Positions 27,825 through 38,778 are shown, counted from the first letter of the stretch. The stretch: DNA of 62,840 bases from Evansella vedderi (GCF_030813435.1 NZ_JAUSUG010000028.1:1-62840); one strand, 5' to 3'. Program-made: numbers and translations. Notes: a model not told the origin generated them from the letters alone.

Positions 27825-27875
27825 TGGTCAACTCTCCCTCATACTTCTATGTATATTACATTTTAACCCATGGAA

Positions 27876-27902
27876 AAGAGGAGTCAACTAATGACTCCTC
27901 TT
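27876..27902 (-). terminator. Rho-independent terminator upstream of ypiA
   Basis: AAGAGGAGTCA (27876-27886), a 5-base loop, TGACTCCTCTT (27892-27902). It lies just past the stop codon of the 27914-28807 gene on the minus strand. The T tail is short. Confidence 0.7.
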
Positions 27903-27913
27903 CCTATTGTTAG

Positions 27914-28807
27914 TTAATCTTCATATCTGTAAACATCTTGAATTGGTAAAAACTGTTCAGGAACAATACTAGTTAATTCTTCTCCCTCTATTTGATCTAA
28001 ATTCCACTGCTTCCCAGCCTTCACAATATGTCCTTTAAGAGCAATAACATCTGGTAGCTTTATGGGCTGTTCCTCCCAAGGGTACCTTTCATACATTGTA
28101 TAATCTGCATCACTCCCCATTACTAGAACACCTTTTTTTGGAAACAATCCAATCCGTTTTGCCAGTAATGGAGAAATAGCTTGCCCAGAAGGAGGAAAAT
28201 GAAAAAAGGAATTCATTCTATTCTCTTGAACTATTTGTTTCCACGCCTGATGTATTTCCTGTCTTTCTGATTGTCCTTTAACAGTCGGTGAGGCTTCACA
28301 TACTAAAAGAATCCTTTTTGGAAACATCCCTTCCAATAATCTTTTCCAAGGCATTCCTTCCAGTTGATTAAGAGAATCCGTCGAAAAAAAAATAATCGGT
28401 ATGGATTCTAATTTAATTTTTCTCATCCAAGAATCTGTCAATCTAGAGAGCGGTAAACGAATAGCATGGACATAATCAAGAGGGCAAGTTAATAAAGAAT
28501 TTCTACTCTTCATTAATGCATCTGTGAAGGATCGTTCATGATCGATTTCAATGACATTTACAAAGGAGGTAAAACCAAATAAAAGAAGACGTTTGACATA
28601 GGAAGTTCCCGTTCCATCTAAATAAGCTTGCGAAATATTATGGTCTAATGTTACTTTACCAGGAACAATTTCAAATTGATCTGTATTAAGCAAGTACATT
28701 CCAGAATGTTCAGAATTTATTTCCGAATACCTTACTTTACCATTTTCAATCCATAATCTTCTTTTCTTGTTTGTTTCAACATCTAAAACATCCATTTCAT
28801 ATTTCAA
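27914..28807 (-). CDS. Amidohydrolase-like protein without the usual metal ligands
   Basis: A 297-residue protein not assigned to a named gene. The N-terminus (LWIENGKVRYSEIN) and the segment VPGKVTLDHNISQAYLDG resemble the start of cyclic amidohydrolases, where a beta-sandwich leads into the barrel. Near the C-terminus KKGVLVMGSDADYTMYE resembles the returning sandwich strand of the same superfamily (G.L..GSDAD). The HxH, carbamylated lysine and later histidines are not evident, and the barrel is too short. It is probably a non-catalytic descendant. The start is TTG at 28807 with GGAGGGG upstream. It lies between aroA and ypiA. Confidence 0.6.
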   Translation of the reverse strand: MKYEMDVLDVETNKKRRLWIENGKVRYSEINSEHSGMYLLNTDQFEIVPGKVTLDHNISQAYLDGTGTSYVKRLLLFGFTSFVNVIEIDHERSFTDALMKSRNSLLTCPLDYVHAIRLPLSRLTDSWMRKIKLESIPIIFFSTDSLNQLEGMPWKRLLEGMFPKRILLVCEASPTVKGQSERQEIHQAWKQIVQENRMNSFFHFPPSGQAISPLLAKRIGLFPKKGVLVMGSDADYTMYERYPWEEQPIKLPDVIALKGHIVKAGKQWNLDQIEGEELTSIVPEQFLPIQDVYRYED

Positions 28808-28870
28808 TAAACTCCCCTCCCCTCTATCGTCAAGCTATGATAGAGGGAGGAGAAATATGTTAATTATTTG

Positions 28871-29117
28871 GCTCTTTTCGCATAGATGTTGTTTTAAAGC
28901 ATATTTTTTGCTTGGATACGCTACAGGCGGACCAATTACGCCTAAAAGCAGACCACGTCCTGCGTCTGCGATTACTCTACGCAAACTACTCGAGGAAGCG
29001 TCTCAGGTCCCGCTTGTGGGCAACGGCGTAATGTCACCGTCCTGGTTCCGCGGGTAACGCTGGAGTCACCGCCTTTTGCTTCTCCAAGCTAAAAAAACAA
29101 AGTTTACGAAAACAGTC
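28871..29117 (+). repeat. Intergenic repeat family A, copy 4 (247 bp, near full length)
   Basis: Left end GGCTCTTTTCG and right end CGAAAACAGTC are imperfect terminal inverted repeats (9 of 11). The interior includes GCTTGGATACGCTACAGGCGG, CCAATTACGCCTAAAAGCA, TCTGCGATTACTC and CGCTGGAGTCACCGCC. Most of these recur in the 57.6 kb copy in reverse orientation. It fills the 317-base gap between the amidohydrolase-like gene and aroA. No coding capacity is evident. Confidence 0.8.
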
Positions 29118-29124
29118 TAATTAT

Positions 29125-30414
29125 TTATTCCATTAATTTTTCTAGGTCTTTAAAAAAGCTTGGATAGGACACGGCTATAGCCTCTGTATCCTTTACATAA
29201 ACCTTTTCTTTAGAAATTAATCCACATAAAGCCATGGCCATACCAATTCTATGATCACCATAGCTCTGCATTGTACCTCCCTTAAGGGGCGTTGGACCTG
29301 TAATTTTCATACCATCTTCCGTTGCTTCAATATTTGCCCCTAGCTGTTTTAGTTGATTAACCATTGTATCAATTCTATTGGTTTCTTTTACCTTCAACTC
29401 TTCTGCGTCCTTAATAATGGTTGTCCCTTCCGCTTGAGTTGCTAAAACGGCAATGGCCGGAATTTCATCAATTAATCGTGGAATAATCTCTCCGCCGATT
29501 GTTATCCCTTTTAATTGACTAGTTTTAATGGTTAAGGTTGCCACTGGTTCCTGACCAAACAGTTTCTCATCGGCCACAACTAAATCTGCACCCATTTCTA
29601 TTAGCACATCTAAAATGCCTGTTCTCGTTGGATTAACACCTACATTCGTTAATGTAATTTCACTATTTGGTACCATAGCCCCTGCCACAAGCATAAAGGC
29701 TGCTGAAGAAATATCTCCTGGAATCGGAATATTTGCTCCCTCTAACTCCTGTCCTCCTTGAATAGAAACGGAAAGACCGTTTACTTCAACATCTACCCCA
29801 AATGCCTTAAGCATCCGCTCTGTGTGATCTCGAGATCGATGAGGCTCTGTAACTGTGGTTTTTCCCTTTGCCCTTAATCCAGCCAATAGGATAGACGACT
29901 TCACCTGTGCACTTGCAATTGGGGAAACAAAGTTAACCCCATTTAAATGCCCTCCACGAATAAACAAGGGAGTATACTGTCCATGTTCTCTCCCATCAAT
30001 AGTTGCATTCATCATTTTCAAAGGGCCAGTCACCCGTGCCATTGGACGCTTGGCAATGGAATCGTCTCCAACTAGTACAGATGAAAAAGGGAGAGATGAG
30101 AGAATACCAGAAATTAATCGTATAGTTGTTCCTGAATTCCCAACATCTAAAACACCAGTCGGTTCCTTCAACCCGTCAAATCCTGCTCCTTCGATGGACA
30201 CTTTATCTCCGTCCTGTTCTATAGTGACCCCGAGCTTCTCCATACACTTAATAGTACTTAAACAATCCTCTCCCGTTAAAAATCCTGTAACCTCCGTTCG
30301 TCCTTTCGCGATGGAGCCGAACATGACCGCTCGATGGGAGATAGATTTGTCCCCCGGTACAGATAAGCAGCCATTTAATCCTTTAGAAACTACTTTTACT
30401 AATTGTTGTTCCAT
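29125..30414 (-). CDS. aroA: 3-phosphoshikimate 1-carboxyvinyltransferase (EPSP synthase)
   Basis: Transfers enolpyruvyl from PEP to shikimate-3-phosphate, the sixth shikimate-pathway step. It is 429 residues with the two-domain EPSP synthase fold. The N-terminal [10 protein letters not shown] motif holds the phosphate-contact lysine and serine. The [12 protein letters not shown] loop, the central [11 protein letters not shown] and the C-terminal KETNRI and YGDHRIGMA motifs follow. The gene corresponds to aroE in B. subtilis nomenclature. It ends the supraoperon, 12 bases after tyrA, and is followed by a repeat, not a clear terminator. Confidence 0.96.
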   Translation of the reverse strand: MEQQLVKVVSKGLNGCLSVPGDKSISHRAVMFGSIAKGRTEVTGFLTGEDCLSTIKCMEKLGVTIEQDGDKVSIEGAGFDGLKEPTGVLDVGNSGTTIRLISGILSSLPFSSVLVGDDSIAKRPMARVTGPLKMMNATIDGREHGQYTPLFIRGGHLNGVNFVSPIASAQVKSSILLAGLRAKGKTTVTEPHRSRDHTERMLKAFGVDVEVNGLSVSIQGGQELEGANIPIPGDISSAAFMLVAGAMVPNSEITLTNVGVNPTRTGILDVLIEMGADLVVADEKLFGQEPVATLTIKTSQLKGITIGGEIIPRLIDEIPAIAVLATQAEGTTIIKDAEELKVKETNRIDTMVNQLKQLGANIEATEDGMKITGPTPLKGGTMQSYGDHRIGMAMALCGLISKEKVYVKDTEAIAVSYPSFFKDLEKLME

Positions 30415-30425
30415 TATCTCATCTC

Positions 30426-31529
30426 CTAGGGTGTGTCGTATGTTTCGTACATATGATTTTCTAATGCTTCCTTTGCTTTTAGCAAATCTTCTTTTGAGCG
30501 AAAACTTAAGCGGAGAACACCCATTATATCTTCCCTCGCTTCTATTATTCGAATGTTCGTTATACTAATTTTCTCCTCCGCTAAGATACCCGTTACATCG
30601 GAAATTACACCTGGATGGTCCGGTACATCCACATATAAATCATTAAAGGGCATAAGGGCGCCCTTTTCCCCTACTGGAAGTTCATCACGTAATTTTTTGG
30701 CGTTCTCAAAAAAAGCATAAATTGCCTCACCATCCTCTTTCTCAATGATTTGGCGAATGCCCTTCATACCTTCTTCCCAATCCTTTAATAAGTCCAACAG
30801 TATTTGTTTATTTTGTAGAAGAATATCTCTCCACATGGAAGGTGAAGCTGAAGCGATCCGGGTAATATCCCGAAACCCTCCTGCAGCTAACTGGGAAACT
30901 ACAGGGTGTTCCTTGCCCATTTCACCTGTTTGCTGGACGAGGGCTGATGCAATAACATGGGGTAAATGACTGATCATTCCTGTGAATTTATCATGATCTT
31001 TCGGGTCTAACTCCATAAACCGAGCTTTTGTTCCCCTTAACCAGTTTTGCAATTGAATTACCTTCGAGGTTGGTGTATTTTTTGTTGGCGTTATTATGTA
31101 AAAAGCATTCTCAAAGAGCCTTTCATTAGAAGCTGTTACTCCTGATTTGTGTGAACCGGCCATTGGGTGTCCGCCAATAAAGTAGACACCTTTTTGGGTA
31201 AGTTTCTCCCCCTTTTGGACGATAGTCGCTTTTGTACTTCCAACGTCAGTAATAAGACAATTTTCTTTTAAGGCTATGGATGATAATTCTTCAATAATTG
31301 CAATAGCACTTTGTACTGGTGTAGCTAAGATTATTAAGTCACTTGTGCCTGCTTCTTGTAAATAATTATCAGTAATACGGTCCACTACTTGAAGGGAGAG
31401 GGCAAGCTTTCCAGCTTCCATCTCCACATCATAGCCCACTATTTCACAGTCTGGATGTTCTTTCTTTATGGTTAAGGCTAATGAGCCTCCGATTAACCCT
31501 AATCCAATTAATAAAACCTGCTTCCTCAC
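30426..31529 (-). CDS. tyrA: Prephenate dehydrogenase with ACT domain
   Basis: Oxidative decarboxylation of prephenate to 4-hydroxyphenylpyruvate, the tyrosine branch. The 367-residue protein has an N-terminal NAD-binding loop [13 protein letters not shown], the substrate-side [12 protein letters not shown] and a helical dimerisation domain. A C-terminal ACT domain follows (about 297-367, starting [16 protein letters not shown]), likely for tyrosine feedback. The start is GTG with AGGAGG 6 bases upstream. In the operon hisC-tyrA-aroA after trpA. Confidence 0.95.
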   Translation of the reverse strand: MRKQVLLIGLGLIGGSLALTIKKEHPDCEIVGYDVEMEAGKLALSLQVVDRITDNYLQEAGTSDLIILATPVQSAIAIIEELSSIALKENCLITDVGSTKATIVQKGEKLTQKGVYFIGGHPMAGSHKSGVTASNERLFENAFYIITPTKNTPTSKVIQLQNWLRGTKARFMELDPKDHDKFTGMISHLPHVIASALVQQTGEMGKEHPVVSQLAAGGFRDITRIASASPSMWRDILLQNKQILLDLLKDWEEGMKGIRQIIEKEDGEAIYAFFENAKKLRDELPVGEKGALMPFNDLYVDVPDHPGVISDVTGILAEEKISITNIRIIEAREDIMGVLRLSFRSKEDLLKAKEALENHMYETYDTP

Positions 31530-31542
31530 TAGTGACCTCCTG

Positions 31543-32622
31543 CTACTCCAATTTAGATAATACGTTTATAATACGTTGGTTTTGCTCCTCTGTACCAAGT
31601 GTGATCCTTACAGAAGATGGGAAACCAAGTGCTTCCCCGTTTCTAGTAATAAACCCTTTTGCTAAAAGTTTTTGAAACACTTCACCACCTGGCTTCTTTA
31701 AGTCCATTAAAATAAAATTAGCCTGAGAAGGATAGTAGTCATAACCAAACTCTTCACAGAATTTCTCAAAGCGTGCCATTTCAGTACGATTTTTCTCAAA
31801 GCATGTTTGAACAAACTCCTGATCAGCTAAAGCTTCAACAGCTGCTCTCTGGGCGAGGGTATTCGTATTAAATGGTTCTCTTCCCGGATCAATCGCTTTA
31901 ATTAACTCCTCATTTGCAACACCGTAGCCTACACGCAGCGCCGCTAATCCATAAGCCTTTGAGAATGTCCTTAAAATCATTAGATTAGGGTAATCCTTTA
32001 ATAAGGGGATGGTTTCTGGATAATCATCTGTCGACACATATTCATAATAAGCTTCATCGCTAACTACTAGTAAATGTTCAGGTACCTGCTTTAAAAAATC
32101 TAGAAATTCTTTTTCACTCACATAAGTACCAGTAGGATTATTTGGGTTACAAACGAAAACAATCTTCGTATTTTCATCTATCGCTTCTAGCATCCTATCC
32201 AAATCATGTACCCCATTTACTAAAGGTACTTCTTTCACCAATGCTCCTTCTATCACTGCATTATGTCTGTATTGAGGAAAAGTAGGGGTGGCTGTAACAA
32301 TATTATCCCCTTTAGATAGAATAGAACGGCAAAGAATTAAAATTACTTCATCTGACCCGTTTCCAAAAAGAAGTTCCGTCTCCTTTACTCCGAGCTTCCT
32401 TGATACCTTTTCCCTTAATTCCCTTGCATATCCATCTGGATAAATGGCCAAGTCCTCAAGGGATTCTTGAATTACTTGTCTTACCTTCGGAGAATAGCCA
32501 TAGGGGTTTTCATTAGAAGCTAGCTTAACCACTTCCTCTAAACCAAGCTCCCTTTTTACCTCTTCTATTGGTTTTCCTGGTTGATAGGGAACAAGCCCAA
32601 CCATTGACTGCTTTACTTTCAA
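31543..32622 (-). CDS. hisC: Histidinol-phosphate / aromatic aminotransferase
   Basis: Class II PLP aminotransferase of 359 residues. It has LASNENPYG at the N-terminus, CNPNNPTG, the SDEAYYEY segment, and [16 protein letters not shown] with the PLP lysine. HisC of Bacillus acts on histidinol phosphate and also on aromatic keto acids, which explains its place inside the aromatic supraoperon. The start is TTG with GGGGG upstream. It lies 54 bases after trpA. Confidence 0.95.
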   Translation of the reverse strand: MKVKQSMVGLVPYQPGKPIEEVKRELGLEEVVKLASNENPYGYSPKVRQVIQESLEDLAIYPDGYARELREKVSRKLGVKETELLFGNGSDEVILILCRSILSKGDNIVTATPTFPQYRHNAVIEGALVKEVPLVNGVHDLDRMLEAIDENTKIVFVCNPNNPTGTYVSEKEFLDFLKQVPEHLLVVSDEAYYEYVSTDDYPETIPLLKDYPNLMILRTFSKAYGLAALRVGYGVANEELIKAIDPGREPFNTNTLAQRAAVEALADQEFVQTCFEKNRTEMARFEKFCEEFGYDYYPSQANFILMDLKKPGGEVFQKLLAKGFITRNGEALGFPSSVRITLGTEEQNQRIINVLSKLE

Positions 32623-32676
32623 TTTAATTCCCCCGTTCTGTGTGCTATTAATAATATTTTCTACTAGTATATCGTA

Positions 32677-33474
32677 TTATGAAATCATTTGTACGACAAA
32701 TTCTTTAATTTCTTTTAGTGCAACTTCTTTTAAATGTTCGTCCGAAAGGGCTTTGTTTTTTTCTGCAATCAGTTTTACTAAAGCACTTCCTACTATAACC
32801 CCATCTGAGATTCCATTGAAATACTGAACATGCTCCCGCTTCGAAATACCAAACCCTACTAAAACCGGAACAGATGTTAAGTTTTTTACTGCATTTATAG
32901 ATTGTCCTAAATCCTCTGAAAAGGTATCCCTAGTACCTGTTACACCTAGTGAAGATACAAAGTACAGAAACCCATCTCCATGCCGGCAAATTTTTTCCAT
33001 TCGTGTCTGGGAGCTGAGGGTAACTAAGGAAATTAAGGAAATGTCGACTTCATGACAAAGGGCTCTTATTGTATCACTTTCCTCCACCGGAAGGTCCGGG
33101 ATTAAAAGACCGTCAATTTCCGCTTCTTTCATGAGAGTGATAACCTTTTCTTCCCCAACAGCTAAAACAGGATTTATATAAGTGAATAAAACAATAGGAA
33201 TTGTAAGTCCTTTTTTTCTAGCTATTTTAACGCCTTCAATAGCTTTCGTTAGGGTCATTCCCCTTTTTCTAGAACGCTCTCCTGCTTCTTGAATAATGGG
33301 ACCATCTGCAAGTGGATCACTAAAGGGTACGCCCCATTCCAATGCATCTACTCCTGCCTCCTGTAATGTTAAGGCAATATCTATGGATGCTTCAATGGAG
33401 GGATCCCCTGCCATTATATAAGGTACAAATAGATTTTCTTTTGATTGAAAGCTAGGGTTCTTTAGGCGATTCAT
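32677..33474 (-). CDS. trpA: Tryptophan synthase alpha chain
   Basis: Cleaves indole-3-glycerol phosphate to indole and glyceraldehyde 3-phosphate and channels indole to TrpB. The 265-residue TIM barrel keeps both catalytic residues, the glutamate and the aspartate in [16 protein letters not shown]. The phosphate-binding GFGISKREH and the loop 6 SLGVTGTRD are also present. The ATG overlaps the stop of the trpF::trpB gene by 4 bases, with GGAGGG upstream, so translation is coupled. Confidence 0.96.
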   Translation of the reverse strand: MNRLKNPSFQSKENLFVPYIMAGDPSIEASIDIALTLQEAGVDALEWGVPFSDPLADGPIIQEAGERSRKRGMTLTKAIEGVKIARKKGLTIPIVLFTYINPVLAVGEEKVITLMKEAEIDGLLIPDLPVEESDTIRALCHEVDISLISLVTLSSQTRMEKICRHGDGFLYFVSSLGVTGTRDTFSEDLGQSINAVKNLTSVPVLVGFGISKREHVQYFNGISDGVIVGSALVKLIAEKNKALSDEHLKEVALKEIKEFVVQMIS

Positions 33475-35300
33475 TCTTCGTTCCCTCCTAACACTTGTTG
33501 GATCGTATGAACATCCTTATCTCCTCTTCCAGACAGGCAAACTAAAATACTTTCAGAGGTATCCATTTCCTTTGCCCGTTTTAAAGCATAGGCAAGGGCA
33601 TGAGCCGATTCTATTGCTGGGAGAATACCTTCTAGCTCGCATAAGGTTTGTAGAGCTGCTAACGCTTCGTCATCGGTTATAGCCTCATAGCTTACTCTTC
33701 CAAGATCCCTTAAATAAGCGTGTTCTGGTCCAATACCAGGATAATCTAATCCAGCAGAAATAGAATACGGTTCTACAATATTCCCCGCTTCATCTTGTAA
33801 TAAATAAGATAAAGATCCATGAAGAACTCCCTTCACTCCTTTTGTGAGTGTAGCTGCATGCTCGTTCGTTTCTGTTCCCTTTCCCGCTGCTTCTATTCCA
33901 GTTAGGCGAACATTCTCCTCAATAAAAGGATAAAACATTCCAATGGCATTACTTCCTCCGCCTACACAGGCAATAATCTCATCCGGTAATTTCCCTGTTT
34001 CATTTAAGAATTGCTCTTTACTTTCCCTGCCAATAACGGATTGAAATTCACGAACCATCTTCGGGTATGGGTGAGGTCCTACTGCAGAACCAATTAAGTA
34101 AAAGGTATCATTTACATGGGTTACCCAATGGCGAATGGCTTCGTTCGTTGCATCCTTTAAGGTTTTCCCCCCACTAGTGACTTGGATGACTTCAGCACCC
34201 AATAAACGCATTCTAAAAACGTTTAGTTCCTGACGTTTCATATCTTCTTCGCCCATGAATACTTTGCAGCTTAACCCATACCTTGCAGCTACAGTAGCTG
34301 CTGCTACACCGTGTTGACCTGCCCCCGTTTCTGCTATGATGTTTTTCTTACCCATCCTTTTCGCAAGAAGGGCCTGTGCTATCGCATTATTAATTTTATG
34401 GGCACCAGTATGATTTAAATCTTCCCTTTTTAAATAGATGGAGGCCCCTCCAATAAAGTCGGTCAATCGATCCGCCTTCGTTAATGGTGTTGGACGGCCA
34501 GAATAACGCTCCCATTCCCTGTGTAATTCCTTATAAAAGCTTTCATCATTTTTTATCGTTTCAAATGCATGCTCTAATTCTTCTAAGGCATACATTAATG
34601 TTTCAGGTACATAACGGCCCCCGAATACACCGAATCTTCCAAGTGAGTCTGGTGCTTGATATTGACTCTTCACTGCATCAACCATATCTCTCATCTTCCC
34701 CTCATTTTTTTCACTATTTGTTTCTATCCCAGATGATACATCAATCCCTAGTGGTCTAAAGTTGAATAACTTCTTTATATTCTCTGGTTTAACACCACCT
34801 GCAATTAGACAGGGGACCTGTTGTTTCCTTGCCTCTTTTGTATAGGAGGGAATTTGCTCCCAATCAAAGGAAATCCCAGTTCCTCCCCATTCATACTCTG
34901 TTTTTGTATCCACTACATAGCCGTCTACAATTCCGTCATAGGCTTTCATCTTATTAAGACTTTCTGGTCCATGGTGAATGGTTTTATAAATGGAGCAGGG
35001 TATTTCTTCTTTGAGTTCTTTTATAAATGCTGGTGATTCATTTCCATGACATTGAACTACATGTAGTTTGCATTTCCTAGAAGCTTCTGCTATATTTTCC
35101 TTTTTTTCATTTACAAAAACCCCTACAATTTTTTGATGGGACTTAGGTGGTATTTCCTCTGTCCAACGTTGGACTTCTTTAAAGGTAACTTGCCTTTTAC
35201 TAGGGGCAAATACAAAACCAATATAGTCAACTCCACAATTCACTGCCTTTTCGTAATCCGTTAAGGATCTCATTCCACAAAATTTAAGAAGTGGCTCCAT
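33471..35300 (-). CDS. trpFB: Fused phosphoribosylanthranilate isomerase / tryptophan synthase beta chain (TrpF::TrpB)
   Basis: A single 609-residue frame carries two complete enzymes. TrpF (about 1-208) isomerises phosphoribosylanthranilate; its catalytic cysteine is in LKFCGMRS and the aspartate in YVVDTKT. TrpB (about 215-609) makes tryptophan from indole and serine. It starts at [16 protein letters not shown], has the PLP lysine in [10 protein letters not shown] and the [10 protein letters not shown] phosphate loop. No stop codon lies between them; the join is near [17 protein letters not shown]. The ATG at 35300 has GGGGAGG upstream and overlaps trpC by 17 bases. A weak internal ribosome site (34698-34703) could allow separate TrpB from ATG 34685 or 34694. 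Bacillus species normally have separate genes. Confidence 0.9.
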   Translation of the reverse strand: MEPLLKFCGMRSLTDYEKAVNCGVDYIGFVFAPSKRQVTFKEVQRWTEEIPPKSHQKIVGVFVNEKKENIAEASRKCKLHVVQCHGNESPAFIKELKEEIPCSIYKTIHHGPESLNKMKAYDGIVDGYVVDTKTEYEWGGTGISFDWEQIPSYTKEARKQQVPCLIAGGVKPENIKKLFNFRPLGIDVSSGIETNSEKNEGKMRDMVDAVKSQYQAPDSLGRFGVFGGRYVPETLMYALEELEHAFETIKNDESFYKELHREWERYSGRPTPLTKADRLTDFIGGASIYLKREDLNHTGAHKINNAIAQALLAKRMGKKNIIAETGAGQHGVAAATVAARYGLSCKVFMGEEDMKRQELNVFRMRLLGAEVIQVTSGGKTLKDATNEAIRHWVTHVNDTFYLIGSAVGPHPYPKMVREFQSVIGRESKEQFLNETGKLPDEIIACVGGGSNAIGMFYPFIEENVRLTGIEAAGKGTETNEHAATLTKGVKGVLHGSLSYLLQDEAGNIVEPYSISAGLDYPGIGPEHAYLRDLGRVSYEAITDDEALAALQTLCELEGILPAIESAHALAYALKRAKEMDTSESILVCLSGRGDKDVHTIQQVLGGNEE

Positions 35301-36078
35301 TGAGCGATGCCTCCCCAAACCATTGGTTGAAAACCTTTGTTTTATTTTTTTCCACCATTAAGGTTTCTCCAACAAGTATTCCATTGGCATTTATTTCCTT
35401 CAAAAAATTAATATCCTCTTTCGAACGAATTCCACTTTCACTAATAAACAATACATCCTTTGGAATAAGTTTGGATAACCGATTAGATGTTTCCAAAGTT
35501 GTTTCAAAGGTTTTTAAATTCCTATTATTTACACCAAGGATTTTTGGGTGGACTGTGGACATAACTTTATCCAATTCCTCTTCATCATGAACCTCCATTA
35601 AAACATCCAAGCTTAATTCTTCTGCTAAAGACATATATTCTTTAATCTGAGTTTTACTTAGTATAGCTGCAATAAGTAAAATGGCATCTGCACCCATACT
35701 TTTTGATTCATAGATTTGTATTTCATCAATGATGAAATCCTTCCGTAATACTGGCAGAGCTGTGTGCTTTTTTACTTGAGTTAAATAGGAACGATGACCT
35801 TTAAAATAACGTTCGTCCGTCAACACAGATATGGCATCTGCTCCACTTTTTTCATATTCTTTTGCAATTTGAACAGGTTCAAAATTCTCTACTAAAACTC
35901 CTTTTGATGGACTAGCTTTCTTTACCTCAGCAATTACCCCTAATTCATGGTTTGGGTTAAGTAATGCCTCATAAAAGGAACGACCTTCTACAGTTACTCC
36001 CTCAACATTTATTTCGCCCAATTGGGTAACTTCCTGTTTTTTTTGTTCCACGATCTGATCAAGAATGTTTGCACTCAT
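35284..36078 (-). CDS. trpC: Indole-3-glycerol phosphate synthase
   Basis: Ring closure of CdRP to indole-3-glycerol phosphate with loss of CO2. The 264-residue TIM barrel shows the catalytic lysine motif [22 protein letters not shown], the glutamate in [18 protein letters not shown] and SESGI. The ATG overlaps the trpD stop by 4 bases. It is separate from TrpF, unlike the enterobacterial TrpC-F fusion; here TrpF is joined to TrpB instead. Confidence 0.96.
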   Translation of the reverse strand: MSANILDQIVEQKKQEVTQLGEINVEGVTVEGRSFYEALLNPNHELGVIAEVKKASPSKGVLVENFEPVQIAKEYEKSGADAISVLTDERYFKGHRSYLTQVKKHTALPVLRKDFIIDEIQIYESKSMGADAILLIAAILSKTQIKEYMSLAEELSLDVLMEVHDEEELDKVMSTVHPKILGVNNRNLKTFETTLETSNRLSKLIPKDVLFISESGIRSKEDINFLKEINANGILVGETLMVEKNKTKVFNQWFGEASLNGATS

Positions 36079-37091
36079 TGAGACATTACCTCCCTATTTC
36101 CTGCTGCAAGCTTCTGAAGCTGCTTTTGTACCCGTTCTCCTAAAGCCTCTTTGGCCTTTAGAACTCCTGAGGCTATAGTTGGAGCTGATCCATATATATA
36201 TAAAGCAGCACCGGCGTTTAAGAGTAAAATATTCTCTCCCTCTTTTGGCCCCTTCTTCCTAAAAATAGATTTTATCATTTCCGCACTTTCTTCAGGAGAA
36301 TGGACTAAAATAGACTCGATGTTCCCCCTTGTTAATCCAACCTCTTCCGGGGTAATGGAGTACTCTGTTATCTTTCCATTATTCAATTCAACCACATTTG
36401 TTGCCCCTGTGATAGTAAATTCATCTAAACCATCCTCCCCAGTAACAAACATGGCACGATCTATTCCCAATTGGATTGATGCTTCAGCCATTTTCTTTGC
36501 TTGATGATGATCGTAGACACCAATTAATCTTCTAGAAGCACCTGCTGGGTTTGTTAAAGGGCCTAGTATATTAAATATAGTTTTTACTCCTAATTCTTTT
36601 CTAGCCTTTGCCACATGCTTCATGGTTGAGTGATAGATTGGAGCAAAAAGAAAACAGAGATTATTTTCAATTAAGAAATCCAGTGCCTCCACCTTATTGG
36701 TTTGAATGGGAATGCCTAAACATTCTAATACATCCGCACTCCCTGTTTTAGACGAAACACTCCGATTCCCATGTTTCGCCACCGGTATATTTAAAGAGCT
36801 CACTAAGATAGCCACTGCAGTAGAAATATTAAAGGTTCCTACCCCATCTCCACCTGTACCGCAAGTATCTAGAACTGGAAAGGGAGGATAAACTTGAATA
36901 CTAGATTCTTTCATTCCCTTTGCGAAACCTACGATTTCTTCCACTGTCTCACCACGATAACGGAGGATTGATAAGATGGATGCTATTTGCTCATTACAAA
37001 CAGAGCCGTTTAACATTTGAACGATTAATTCCTTTGCTTCCACTTCTGTCATCGTATGTTTTTTTAATAGGTTTTCGATATAGGTCCTCAT
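36075..37091 (-). CDS. trpD: Anthranilate phosphoribosyltransferase
   Basis: Transfers phosphoribose from PRPP to anthranilate. The 338-residue protein has the helical N-domain with the signature LDTCGTGGDGVGTFN (PRPP-binding glycines), KHGNRSVSSKTGSAD, and the Mg-binding GEDGLDEFT. The N-terminus is the transferase alone, with no glutamine amidotransferase domain. It overlaps trpE upstream and trpC downstream by 4 bases each. Confidence 0.96.
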   Translation of the reverse strand: MRTYIENLLKKHTMTEVEAKELIVQMLNGSVCNEQIASILSILRYRGETVEEIVGFAKGMKESSIQVYPPFPVLDTCGTGGDGVGTFNISTAVAILVSSLNIPVAKHGNRSVSSKTGSADVLECLGIPIQTNKVEALDFLIENNLCFLFAPIYHSTMKHVAKARKELGVKTIFNILGPLTNPAGASRRLIGVYDHHQAKKMAEASIQLGIDRAMFVTGEDGLDEFTITGATNVVELNNGKITEYSITPEEVGLTRGNIESILVHSPEESAEMIKSIFRKKGPKEGENILLLNAGAALYIYGSAPTIASGVLKAKEALGERVQKQLQKLAAGNREVMSQ

Positions 37092-38596
37092 TGGAATACC
37101 TCCTCCATTTCATACCGTTGCTCCGCAATTTTTATAGCATAAAGTAGCGCTCGAGCTTTATTTCTCGTTTCTTCCCATTCCGCTTCCGGCTTAGAATCAT
37201 AAACAATACCAGCCCCCGCTTGAACAGAAGCTATGCCATTTTTTAAAATAATTGTTCGTATAGCTATACAGGAATCCACCGCTCCATTCCAGCCACAGTA
37301 CGCTATTGCCCCGGCATAAACACCTCGTCGATCTTTTTCTAACTCTTGAATGATCTCCACTGCCCTTACTTTAGGTGCACCAGAAACGGTTCCTGCAGGG
37401 TGAGCTGAAAATAACGCTTCAAATGGATCTAGTTCACTTCTTAGTCGTCCCTTTACCTTTGTTATTAGGTGCATAACATGGGAAAAGTAGGACACTGTCA
37501 TCATATCCTCCACCTTAACGGTGCCAAAATCACTAACTCTCCCTAAATCATTCCGTGCTAGGTCCACAAGCATTAGATGCTCAGCCTGTTCCTTTTCATC
37601 CCCTTTTAATTCTTCCGCTAACTTTAGGTCTTCTTCCTTTGTTTTCCCCCTTGGTCTTGTACCAGCAATCGGGTGAATCTCCAATTCCCCCGATTGATCT
37701 ACCTTTACAAGTCTCTCTGGTGAGCTTCCAATTATTTCTTGGTCCCCTAGACGTAAATAATATAAATAAGGAGAAGGATTAACCTTTCTCAACACTCGAT
37801 ATAAATCTAAACCAGAGGATTTTACTGGATAGTCGAACCGTTGTGACAAGACTCCTTGAAATATATCACCGGCTTCAATATATTGCTTCAGTTTTTCTAT
37901 AGCTTTCATAAAGGATTCCTTATCATAATTGGAAACTACCCCATCAAAGGCTTCCTCTGCCATGGGCAGCTTAGATGATAAAACGGTAGTAGGTTCAGTA
38001 TTTAGTCCCTTTTGAATAACTGTTAAAATTTGTTGAATAATCCCTTTCCCATTTTCGTAACTACCAACTACATTACGGTGATTAACCTTTTGAAGATGAA
38101 AGATGGTTAATTCTTCCTTTTGGTGATTATACGCCAAAATAGTATCGCAGAAAACGAGGTGGACGTCCGTTTCCTTTGCAGCTTTTGTTTGAATCTTCTT
38201 TTCATAGAGTGAGAATGATTCAAAGCTAAAATAACCAACAGCCCCACCAGGAAATGGGAAATCCGGCCATATAGGGGCTACACTGAAAAATTCGACACTA
38301 CTTTTCCAAATATCGTTAAAAGAGTCCCCCTTTAATAGAATATCTCCTTTTGTATTCTCTAACTGAAATAAACCTTCACGTTCAAAGAGAAAATAACTTG
38401 GCGAAAGGCCAATAAAAGAGTAATTTGACCAACTGGATATTGGGTCTTTACTTTCTAAAATAAATGCGGCCTGATCATCAAATAATTGAAATAATTGAAT
38501 AGGAGTTTTTGTATCTGCAACGATAGTCGTAGACATTGGGATTGTATTATAAGTTGCAGCATATTCTTGAAATGTTTGTAGACTCGTTTCAATCAC
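37088..38596 (-). CDS. trpE: Anthranilate synthase component I
   Basis: Converts chorismate to anthranilate using ammonia from a glutamine amidotransferase partner. The start is GTG at 38596 with GAGGTG 6 bases upstream (502 residues); 16 upstream in-frame codons run into the leader and are rejected. The feedback site motif [15 protein letters not shown] is visible, with the chorismate-binding core [27 protein letters not shown] and GAPKVRA. No trpG lies in the operon, so the amidotransferase is probably the shared pabA elsewhere. Expression is controlled by the TRAP leader just upstream. Confidence 0.95.
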   Translation of the reverse strand: MIETSLQTFQEYAATYNTIPMSTTIVADTKTPIQLFQLFDDQAAFILESKDPISSWSNYSFIGLSPSYFLFEREGLFQLENTKGDILLKGDSFNDIWKSSVEFFSVAPIWPDFPFPGGAVGYFSFESFSLYEKKIQTKAAKETDVHLVFCDTILAYNHQKEELTIFHLQKVNHRNVVGSYENGKGIIQQILTVIQKGLNTEPTTVLSSKLPMAEEAFDGVVSNYDKESFMKAIEKLKQYIEAGDIFQGVLSQRFDYPVKSSGLDLYRVLRKVNPSPYLYYLRLGDQEIIGSSPERLVKVDQSGELEIHPIAGTRPRGKTKEEDLKLAEELKGDEKEQAEHLMLVDLARNDLGRVSDFGTVKVEDMMTVSYFSHVMHLITKVKGRLRSELDPFEALFSAHPAGTVSGAPKVRAVEIIQELEKDRRGVYAGAIAYCGWNGAVDSCIAIRTIILKNGIASVQAGAGIVYDSKPEAEWEETRNKARALLYAIKIAEQRYEMEEVFQ

Positions 38597-38724
38597 TTTC
38601 TTCACCTCTTCATTATAATTAGAGTGATTGATTCGAGGAGGCATTTAGTTGGGGTATAGGGAAGTGCCTTAATAGATGGCATATCACATCACTTCAGCAC
38701 TTTAAATTAATAAAACAAAAAGAT

Positions 38725-38754
38725 AATGAAAACGTCTACCGTAGAGGTAGACGC
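38725..38754 (-). terminator. trp leader attenuator terminator
   Basis: On the minus strand the stem GCGTCTACC / GGTAGACGT has 8 core pairs (38733-38740 with 38746-38753) and loop TCTAC. A T-rich tail follows. It sits between the TRAP-binding triplets and trpE, the position of the attenuator in the B. subtilis trp leader. Confidence 0.85.
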
Positions 38755-38778
38755 TATTATCGCCCATGTAAACTCTAC
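38741..38778 (-). promoter_or_regulatory. trp leader antiterminator pairing
   Basis: GTAGAG inside the TRAP-binding region (plus coordinates 38773-38778) is complementary to CTCTAC in the terminator stem-loop (38741-38746). TRAP bound to the triplets would hide the upstream arm and favour the terminator. The pairing is short (6 perfect pairs), and I did not fold the RNA. Confidence 0.5.

Noticed and set aside
29855-30568. Open plus-strand frame of 237 codons opposite aroA and tyrA
   Set aside because: Antisense to two well-supported enzymes and crosses their junction. No ribosome site, no recognisable domain.
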